From Escallonia rubra (Eukaryota > Streptophyta > Magnoliopsida > Escalloniales > Escalloniaceae): 64,000 bases of DNA. The stretch is taken from the NCBI GenBank assembly GCA_033065855.1, contig JAVXUO010000153.1, positions 62,001 through 126,000 of the forward strand. The letters are read 5' to 3'. The number at the start of each line of letters is the position of its first letter. The stretch's first letter is position 1. This document shows positions 56,401 to 64,000 of the stretch, one piece after another. Below the pieces are notes generated by a model, which saw nothing but the letters and a program-made list of their open reading frames with translations, made no database searches and was not told where the DNA came from. The position numbers were made by a program, and so were the translations under genes.

Positions 56401-56779
56401 ACCATAATATGTCATGGGAACTACTTGTCTGTAAACCGCTGTTGGTGCGGAATAAGGGTCCTTTGCCACGTCGAGGTGCCACAAAGGATGCAGTCTGAGT
56501 TGGCTTCCAAGTAGGCAAAGTGGGAGACAGCAAGGATGGTGTAAGGGCTGAGAGAAAGGTTCCTCAGGCAGGTCGCGAGGGCTGGCAGTGCCGCGAAGGC
56601 AGGGTGACGACGAACAAGGCCGGCGGTCGACAGTCTGTATCAAGGGTGCAACGTCGAGAGTTCAAAGTCGTAAGTCCAAATGTCTTTCTCTCACTAGAAA
56701 TCCAGAGAGAATGGGTTTTAGAGAGATAAAGTAAAAATGTCAAATGAGTGAGAAGTCCTTGAATAAGCTCCAGAATCCA

Positions 56780-56789
56780 CTATATATAG
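56780..56789 (-). promoter_or_regulatory. TATA box in the second element's LTR
   Basis: ctatatatag, followed on the minus strand by a pyrimidine-rich leader-like stretch. A gacacgtgtc word lies upstream (56,817). Confidence 0.5.
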
Positions 56790-57289
56790 GCACAAATATG
56801 CGCGTGTCATCAGCTGACACGTGTCATCCTCCGGGAGTGACACGTCGCCGTAGGGGGTCCCGCAGTCTTGATTATCCGTCGAATTGCCAGTCCCCGAGTC
56901 ATGTCGTCCTGCCCTTGCAGCGTCCCTCTGCGTATCTGAGGAGACTGACCACACTGCGGTAGCATGGTCAGAGTAGCCCGTTGCCCCAGCCTCCAGTCCA
57001 AGCCCTTACTGAATCCCACTACATGCGTCATGAGACGCACCGAGATCCTGGCAGCAGTGAGGGTTGCCCCTGCAGCCAACTACCAGGCGTGCCGGGCACG
57101 ACGCCCTCCGAGGCCCCGCTCCTGTCCCGGAGTGACTCGCGGTTCCTCGCCCTGGCGGTGTTGTTGATCAATGGTAACATGAGTGCACATGCTCGCAACT
57201 TGGTATCCAGAGTCTGTGGGGAATGGTCCTCGTGCTGGGGCATTGTGAATGGAGCCCCCCCCCCCGTGAGTCTGTCAGGTGATTGTGCC

Positions 57290-57555
57290 GGCGGTGGCCT
57301 TAGGGCTGTGAGTTCAACCCCCGTTGCGAAGACCGGAGCCTTCGGTTGATTGTGCCCGTGAGGGCCGGAGCCCTGAGTTGATTGTGCCGACGAGGGCTTT
57401 AGGGTTGTGAGCCCGTCCCGCCGCGAGGGCCGGAGCCCCCGGTTGATTGTGCCGGCGAGGGCTTTAGGGTTGTGAGCCCGTCCCGCCATGAGGGCCGGAG
57501 CCCCGGTTGATTGTGAGGGCGAGGGCCGGAGCCCCCGGTTGGTTGTGCGGGCGAT
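57290..57555. repeat. ~64-bp minisatellite, about four copies
   Basis: Units contain ggttgattgtgccggcgagg, gctttagggttgtgagcccg and gagggccggagccc, with partial deletions between copies. A C run (57,258) precedes it. Confidence 0.8.
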
Positions 57556-57654
57556 AATGGGCGTCACACGACCACTATTAATGAGTGAGCATTGCTGAAT
57601 GCGTTGAGTGAGGTGATAGCAGCGGTAAGCAGGTCCCCCCCTCCCCTGCCAAGG

Positions 57655-58035
57655 ACAAGGGAGGCCGACCCCCTTCTCACGGGGGTGGCCGACCCCCTCA
57701 CAAAAGGGGTGGCTGACCCCCTCACAAGGTGGGTGGCCGACCCCCTTCTCAGGGGGGTGGCCGACCCCCTTCTAAGGGGAGTGGTTGACCCCTTTACAAG
57801 GTGGTTGGCCGACCCCCTTCTCAGGGGAGTGGCCAACCCCCTTACAAGGTGGTTGGCCGACCCCCTTCTCAGAAGGGTGTCCGACCCCCTCCTCAGGGGA
57901 GTGGCCGACCTCCTCACGAAGTTGGTGGCCGACCCCCTTCTCAGGGGAGTGGCCGACCCCCTTACAAGGTTGTTGGCTGACCCCCTTCTCAGGGGGGTGG
58001 CCGACCCCCTTTCAAAGTGGGTGGCCGACCCCTTG
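57655..58035. repeat. 24-bp minisatellite, about 16 copies
   Basis: tggccga recurs at 57,734, 57,758, 57,782 (variant) and 57,806, an exact 24-bp period, with ccccctt and alternating ctcaggggg / acaaggtgg spacers. The period is a multiple of three, which keeps several frames open on both strands as 8-residue repeats (VADPLLRG on plus, GSATPLRR on minus). I do not call these genes. Confidence 0.92.
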
Positions 58036-58165
58036 GGGGGGAGGTACTTTCGATCGCCGTCTGAATGTTTTAAGGCGCGGGGCGCTTTGATCGAGCATGG
58101 CGATGTTTGAGCATCGGAGCGTTTTGACCGAGGAATGATGTTGAGCAAATTTGACTGCCGAGCGG

Positions 58166-58273
58166 GTGACGTGTCGTGCCGCTGGAGTCTTTTAGCGGGC
58201 CCTGGGGTGCGGTCCGCGGGTGATGTGTCGTGCCACTGGAGTCTTTTAGCAGGCCCTGGGGTGCAGTCCGGAT
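58166..58273. repeat. 54-bp tandem duplication
   Basis: gtgacgtgtcgtgccgctgg at 58,166 recurs as gtgatgtgtcgtgccactgg at 58,220, with ttttagcgggccctggggtgc in each unit. It lies between the 24-bp array and the PMD gene's TATA box. Confidence 0.85.
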
Positions 58274-58481
58274 AGGTTGTGAACATAAGCCCCCTGCGTG
58301 CGGGGTGCGTGGAGGGGCAACCCGAGCGGGCATCGCACGCATAAACGATGTTGAATGCGCTTGGTGAGGAAAACATTAACGTTGTGAATATGCGTAAGTA
58401 GCGGGAAAAGGAGAGCGGTAAAAAAAAGAAATTTGTTGAGATTTGAAAAAAAAAGGGTGGTTGAGATTGGATGGCCCACTT

Positions 58482-58490
58482 CTATAAATA
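58482..58490 (+). promoter_or_regulatory. TATA box of the PMD gene
   Basis: ctataaata at ~80 bp before the ATG (58,568), with a GA-rich leader between. Confidence 0.6.
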
Positions 58491-58567
58491 GGGAAGGGGT
58501 GGAGGGTGGTTTGCTAAAAAAATCAATTCCACATTTTGAGAAGTTGAGAGAGAGAAAAAGAGAAGAA

Positions 58568-61500
58568 ATGGTGAGAGAGGGAAAGCAAATGGCCGAGGGG
58601 TCGGCCGCAGATGGGGGTCGGCGGGGTCAAGGGGTCGGCGGGGGTGGAGGGAAGGAAAGAAGAGGGGAAGGGGGAGGAGGGAAGAAAGAGGGGAAAGAGG
58701 AAGGGGGTCGGCCACACGAGGGGGGTCGGTGGGGGCAAGGGGATCGGCCGGAAGAGGAGGGTCGGCCACCCCGGGGGGGTCGACCAACACGGGGGAGAGG
58801 AGAGAAGGGAGGGAAGAAAGGGAGGAGAGGGGAGGGGGGTCGGCCAGAAGAGGAGGGTCGGCGGGAGAGGCAACCTCAGGGGGAGTAGGAAGAGAAGGAA
58901 GGAGAGAGGAAAGGGGGTCGGCGGGGCCGAAGGGGTCGGGAGCTGGAGGGGCGTCGGCGGGGCCGAAGGGGTCGGGATCTGGAGGTGGTTTGGCAGGGCC
59001 GAGGGGTCAGGAGCTGGAGGGAGGTCAGCGGGGGCAGGGGGGTCAGGAGCTGGAGGGGGGTCGGCGGGGCCAAGGTCACGCCCGCCGAGTCGGTGCCTGT
59101 ACTGAAAAAGTTGAAGCAGCAGATGTGGGTGAAATCACGAGGTGGGGCGGCGATCGCGGCGCGGCCACCGCGAAATGTGACGACAGAACCGGTGCCGCCC
59201 CCGCCGATAGATGCACCCGAAGCTGCGGGAGGTGGTGAGACGGGAGTGCCACTTTCGTTTGATGATGCGTTGGTGAGAACGTATGATCCGGACCCGGATA
59301 AGACGACCACGCCGTTGAGAGGAAAATGGGTAGTACCGGCCGTGCCCGACCGGGAGTTGTGGAGGGAGATGGCCATCTGGGTAGTAGATGGTGCGTTCAT
59401 AGTGCCTTGGAGTGGTGCGTCGATGGGGAAGGAGCTATGTGCGGGCTCTGAGCTGGGAGGATGCGCCCGTGCCGTCACCGAGGTATGTGGCGGGGTTGTT
59501 GGTGGAGCGTAAGGATATACCTTGGGCACTTGTGGTGTTCAAGGGTCATGGTGCGATGCCGATTGGGTGGGACTTCTGGTGTAAGCACATGATGGAGGTG
59601 CCGAAGTGGTCGGCATTATTGCAGGCGTTAGGGTTGGTGCCGGCGATTGATATTACGGCGAGGGGGGTGGAGTTATACAGAGACACGCCTGGGATGACTT
59701 TGTTGTTGTCGCGGTGGAGTACTCAGACACATACATTTGTGACTGAGTTCGGAGAGATTGGGCCAACGCTGCTGGATGTGATGATGTTGACGGGGCTGCC
59801 GATGCATGGAGAGTTGGATGGATGTGTGACGCGGCTGACTGGTGAGGAGCGGTTGTTGTAGACGCAGCTACTTGATATTTTGGCGGAGACGAAGCAGCAT
59901 CGGAAGGCAACATATAGCAGGTGGCTCCGATTGTTCTATGGCACGCCGCAAGTGAGGTCGGGGCAGAAATTGGGCAATGCTGCCCATTTCGTGATGGGGC
60001 CGTATCACAAGGACGAGCGGTACGAGATGGTGGCCTTTTTGACGATGTACTTGTCGAGGTAAGTATTATGCGTTCTGTTGTTTGTATGCTTGTAGATGTG
60101 ACGCGAGTTGAGGTTGTATATAATGTGTCACGACCCGAACCCACGGGCAGGCCCGCGAGCTAGGCACGTGACCGGCCGCAGACCCAAAAGACTCCAACCG
60201 AGGGCTCTGCCAGGCCTCACTCGTTATAAGACCAATATAAACTGCAGCGGAAATTAAAACTTCTACGAAATCTTAAAGACATTGTCATAATTACATTTTA
60301 ATACAAAACTTAAGCTAAAACTCTTCATAACTCCAATTTGTCAACAACTAAAACTAAATTAACAACCTAAATATTCAGCAACTCATTCCATACAGTGTCC
60401 GAAGTTCCGCACCAAATTGTCTCTCCCTATGCTCATCACCATCACCTTACTTTCAACCTGAAATGATAAGTAAGGGATGAGCTTCCACGTGCTCAGTAAG
60501 TAATCAATGATTCAACTAGGTGGACCAAAGCATGCAGAAAATAACTCACTTTATAGTATTGCCACATTAATACATATAAAATCATAAGGTTGGTAATCAT
60601 CAGGTAAAACAACATAGAGTACATTAAACCAAAAACTGAAGTATAAAATCATTAGCACAAACTCAAGAAAACCAGTTCAATCTCAACATCAGTTCAGACG
60701 ATATGCTGCGGTCAGCGTACGTTCCCCCCTGACTAGGGCCCACAATCCCTACTCCACCTGGGATTAACATTATTTGGTCAGGGTATGCGCCCCCCTGACT
60801 AGGGCACACAATCCCTCCTTCATCCGGGATACATATGTTGACACAAGGGCGCACCACGAGCAACAGTACTGTGCGTCAACGTCTCGTCCCGTTGACCGGG
60901 ACCCAACTATCCAACTTTCCCCCGTGGATATGGGGCACAGCAATCGAATAAACAAAAGACCTTTTGGTTCCTCGTAAACACAATCACTCATAAATTGATG
61001 TCAAACCATTCTCACGTCCATTTTGATAGTTTTCAAGCTCTTCAATATTCACAAAATTTCAAGTACCAAAACATCTCACTTGCACTGATTATTTCAAATC
61101 CAAGTTCCATTTTAGTTTCTAGGCAAAACATCATTTACATGCTGGTCCGATTTTTCTTTGACGAGAATAAAACACTAAAACCTTTTTGGAAATTTAAGCC
61201 AGAGCAGTTAAACGTACTTAAAACGGTCAATGCTAATAAACAACATATTTTTAACAGTAGATAAACATATACGTTGCATATAAAAATACTAGTTGAATCA
61301 AGGGTCACTTACTTGACGCTACGCATTCCCCACATCAAAACGACGATCATGCTACTACACCTGGTCCAAAGCACTTTCAATGCCCTTCTTTTTATCTTCG
61401 TGTTCTCAGATTTACGACAACCCGAAGTATCGTCAGTTTCGACACAACATTCCTGTTGAACATGTCTTCAAGCAGATTCGATGGCGCAGTCAACTGCCTG

Positions 61501-64000
61501 ACCTTTACATATCCATCCAATATCATGCCTAGTTTACCACGTCATTCTTGGCATCTAATCACCGATGCCGAACATCCATTAATTCACCCGTTTTAGCAAC
61601 CCCCAAGCAATCTTTACAACATACTGTGCACACACCCTCTGTACATCGTGTAGTGCTCCATGCACATACCCACTTAATCACCCATTTTACCATCATCACA
61701 AAATCATGCACATTCCACCCACATCTATTCCATCCCAATACAAATCTAAAACCATGAACCATTGCATCCAACAGGTTTTGTCATCAATCAAGAAATTCAC
61801 AATTTTTATCGATCGTCATCACAAGAGAAGACTACCCAAATCAGTTTACCCACTAATAGATCGAACCATGGGTCACCGTGACACCACAGTGCAGTGCCGT
61901 GGTGGTCCACAACTGATGTGACCGAAATTATGACTGGCAGGGGCGCGATGGCTTTGGCGGTATAGAAGGTTACGGCCTATGTGTGGCGGCGGTTGACGGA
62001 GGCGCTGGGCGATGCATTTGGTGGAGACGTCGGTCGGAGCTGCTCATCGGTGATGGGGCTTCCATGATTCGAAAAAGGCGTTGAGCGACGGTGGGGCTCT
62101 CGTTGACATCGATTAGATGACGGTTTGGCGGTGGTAGCGGCGGCGGCGCCTTGGCAGTGAAGCGGTGGTCGTGGCTGTTGTGTTGTGGTGTATGGTATAG
62201 ACGGCACCGGAGTTCATCGCCGGTGATGGGTTGCCGGATCTGGAAAAAGGCGTTGGCCAGCAATTTGGGTTGCCGGCGATAGCAACGCACGACAGCTTGC
62301 AGAGGTAGCGGCGTCTTGGCTACCGCACAGTGGTTGCGGAGGTGGGGCTCGATGGAGTCGAGGCCAGAGTTAATCGTCGGCGACGGAGAGTGGCCGGCCG
62401 TGGGGCAAACGGAGACCGGAGCCGAGCTGCCCAATTAGGGCCGGCTGTCCTCTTTCTCACTTCCTGACTTCTCTTTTTATTTTCTCTCCAGTTTCTTTCT
62501 CTCCCGTTTTCTTCTCTCTCTTTTTTTGTTAGCTTATTTATAATTATGCTTTCTTTTAATCTCCTCCTTTTCTTTATTCCCAATTCACTCTCTATCATTT
62601 CAAAATCCCACATTTTTCTTCATAGCTCTCTCTTTTATTTTAAAATAAACAAATAAGATCTAGACATTTACATAATAACCCTAATTTAATTATAACTTCT
62701 CGAGAGGCACCGAGTAAGTTTCGTTTGTTTCTTTATTAGACCAACTTTTTATCTATAGATACTAGTCTTATCGATTGTCACTGATAATATTGCTCAAGTC
62801 AATCGTCGCTAAAAAACTCAAAAGAACATCATTTCTAGAGATTGTCGCTAATGTAAGAATAGCCGGGTAAAACTAGGTTCAGGGTATCACATAATGCGTT
62901 GGTGTGTTGTTCTGTTTTGTAGATTCGTGTTTGAAGGGACGTCAGAGGACGACATTTCCGCGAAGGTGATTCCCCTGGCGATTCGGATGGCGCAGGGGAA
63001 GCGTGTTGGGCTAGCTTCCGTGTATCTGGGCACCATGTATTCACGGTTGGATCAGTTTGTGAACGACGTGAAGAGGTCGCACGGGCGGTACCAAGTGGCG
63101 ACCTACATGGATTGGATGTTTCTGCAGCGGTACTTGTATGAGTGTTTTCCAGACTATCGTCCGACAGGATATCAGCTTGAGCATCCAGCACCGAGGACGA
63201 GGACAGTGATGCAAGGTGGCAGATCGCAGGAAGTGGCACTATGGTGTGGCGGGTCGCGGGCATTTGCGTGGGCGGGCATCAAGAGGTCGGAGTGCCCGTT
63301 GTCACGTTTGATAGATGCGAGGGAGGCATGCATAGCATGGCCATATAGAGAGATGCATGCGTCATACGGGGCACCCCCGTGGTTGCACGGACAGGAGATG
63401 ACGATAGATTTAACCAAGAGGGGGGGTTTGCCACCGGCGAACGTTGGGCTCTTGGTGGCCTGCTGTCCAGGTTGGCTGCCAGTGATGACTGATGATGGCG
63501 GGAAGCCTGTAGAGAATCTATATTACATGGCTCGGTATTGCCCGGACCGGTTGTCGCGGACATTTGGCTATGACTTGGAGTCGCCGTGTCGTTATCGTAG
63601 CCCGTGGAGTGTAACGACCGCATTCGGGTACACGCGGTACGACAGAGTTCGTGAGTGGCCGGTACCGGTGGTAGTGTCGAGGAGGCCGGGGATAGCGTCA
63701 GTGGGGGCGGTGACGGTGGAGTATGCACAGTAGTGGGAGCGTCTGCGGGAGGTCTAGGCGGAGTGGTTGGCACAGCCATCAGGGACACGACGACTGGTTG
63801 ACGTGTTTTCCTGTGACCGGGCGTTGAGCTTGGTATCGATGACAGCGGCGAGGCAGGCTGGCATGCTGGTGTTAGTGACGGGGAGTGCGGTTGTGAGTTC
63901 GGAGAGAGATCCCGATGAGGAGGGCGAGGAGTCTGAGGAGGATGCCCCAGAGGAGGACCATAGGGAGGAGCTAGTGGTGGCGGTACCGCGGGTGCCAGGG
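58568..64000 (+). pseudogene. Plant mobile domain (PMD)-like transposon-associated gene, two exons, decayed, partial
   Basis: Exons are 58,568-60,058 and 62,923 to beyond the window, with GT-AG ends and matching phase. The N terminus is a Gly/Arg/Glu-rich stretch from ggggtcggc repeats. Then come LRGKWVVPAVPDRELWREMA, PRYVAGLLVERKDIPWALVV, WSALLQALGLVPAI and GPTLLDVMMLTGLPMHGE, the hallmark of the aminotransferase-like PMD family. Exon 2 gives FVFEGTSEDDISAKVIPLAI, ARMAQGK-type and YMDWMFLQRYLYECFP blocks and an acidic tail. Defects: TAG at 58,886, a frameshift near 59,460, TAG at 59,859, 63,731 and 63,755. PMD proteins occur both in transposons and as host MAIN/MAIL genes. The position beside arrays and an LTR argues for a transposon gene. 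Confidence 0.75.
60126..62891. mobile_element. Solo-LTR-like insertion (2.77 kb) in the PMD gene's intron
   Basis: Begins TGTCACGACCCGAACCC and ends GGTTCAGGGTATCACA, with TG...CA ends and short inverted termini. Perfect 5-bp duplication TAATG (60,121-60,125 and 62,892-62,896). No internal direct long repeat, primer site or coding domain was found, so a solo LTR fits best; an LTR-less derivative is possible. It contains a ~66-bp tandem duplication (cccccctgactagggc at ~60,725 and 60,790) and a GC-rich patch at 61,920-62,450. Without it the host intron would be ~93 bp. Confidence 0.8.

Larger units (their letters stand above)
56440..64000 (-). mobile_element. Second gypsy-like (Tat-like) element, 3' side, continuing past the window
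   Basis: The order parallels the complete element at 41-51 kb: LTR-like sequence with a minus-strand TATA box, tandem arrays, a plus-strand TATA box, and a plus-strand gene encoding a transposon-associated domain. The candidate LTR start TGTTGGTGCGG (56,440) resembles TGTTGTGGATG of the other. No gag-pol is visible; if the model holds, it lies beyond 64,000 on the minus strand. The LTR's inner border and the TSD are undetermined. Confidence 0.5.

Noticed and set aside
57564..58376. 270-codon minus-strand and 172-codon plus-strand frames with 8-residue repeats
   Set aside because: Both lie over the 24-bp minisatellite; a period divisible by three keeps frames open without selection.
61970..62434. 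154-codon minus-strand frame
   Set aside because: GC-rich patch inside the solo-LTR-like insertion; no domain and overlapping frames of similar length.

Overview
This is plant nuclear DNA, most likely from a eudicot. The signs are a wall-associated receptor-kinase-like gene with short GT-AG introns, a plant-type DEAD-box helicase tail, and a dense nest of plant transposable elements (Ty3/gypsy, LINE, hAT, MITE, TIR and Helitron-like). I see no prokaryotic operons, rRNA, tRNA or CRISPR. Only one gene is nearly complete: the WAK-like kinase at 18,224-20,764, which carries one in-frame stop. The rest is gene debris and transposons.

Layout. 1-8 kb: low-complexity GGT/CCA tracts, a tandem duplication, a truncated hAT transposase and a 2OG-oxygenase exon fragment. 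8-15.8 kb: two copies of a ~2.8 kb segmental duplication, each ending in an orphan start-codon/signal-peptide exon of the WAK-like family. 15.8-18.1 kb: the 3' part of a gypsy element, with an 80-bp minisatellite and an LTR lying ~120 bp upstream of the kinase. 18.2-20.8 kb: the kinase. 21.3-24.9 kb: a short chromovirus with both LTRs whose single open frame keeps gag, protease, the integrase zinc finger and a chromodomain but has lost RT, RNase H and the integrase core. 25.1-27.1 kb: the last three exons of a DDX47/RH10-type helicase. 28-35 kb: two copies of an organelle-like repeat, one split by a Pack-type TIR element carrying a captured plant gene, plus another TIR element. 35-52.9 kb: a head-to-tail series of Helitron-like repeats, the last one split by a complete 9.96 kb Tat-type gypsy element on the minus strand (5-bp TSD TATGG) that carries an antisense Transposase_28-type gene. 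52.9-56.4 kb: a broken 3' copy of the kinase locus with MITE and LINE insertions. 56.4-64 kb: the 3' LTR side of a second minus-oriented gypsy-like element carrying an antisense plant-mobile-domain (PMD) gene, whose intron holds a 2.77 kb solo-LTR-like insertion (TSD TAATG). This element runs off the window.

The paralogous kinase segments allow ordering of events. The 53-56 kb copy preserves the empty site of the chromovirus, and the 21-25 kb copy preserves the empty site of the LINE. The most unusual items are the RT-less chromodomain retroelement, the two neighbouring gypsy-like elements carrying different antisense genes behind their own TATA boxes, and the Pack-type element. All reading was by eye; family names rest on recognised motifs, not on searches.
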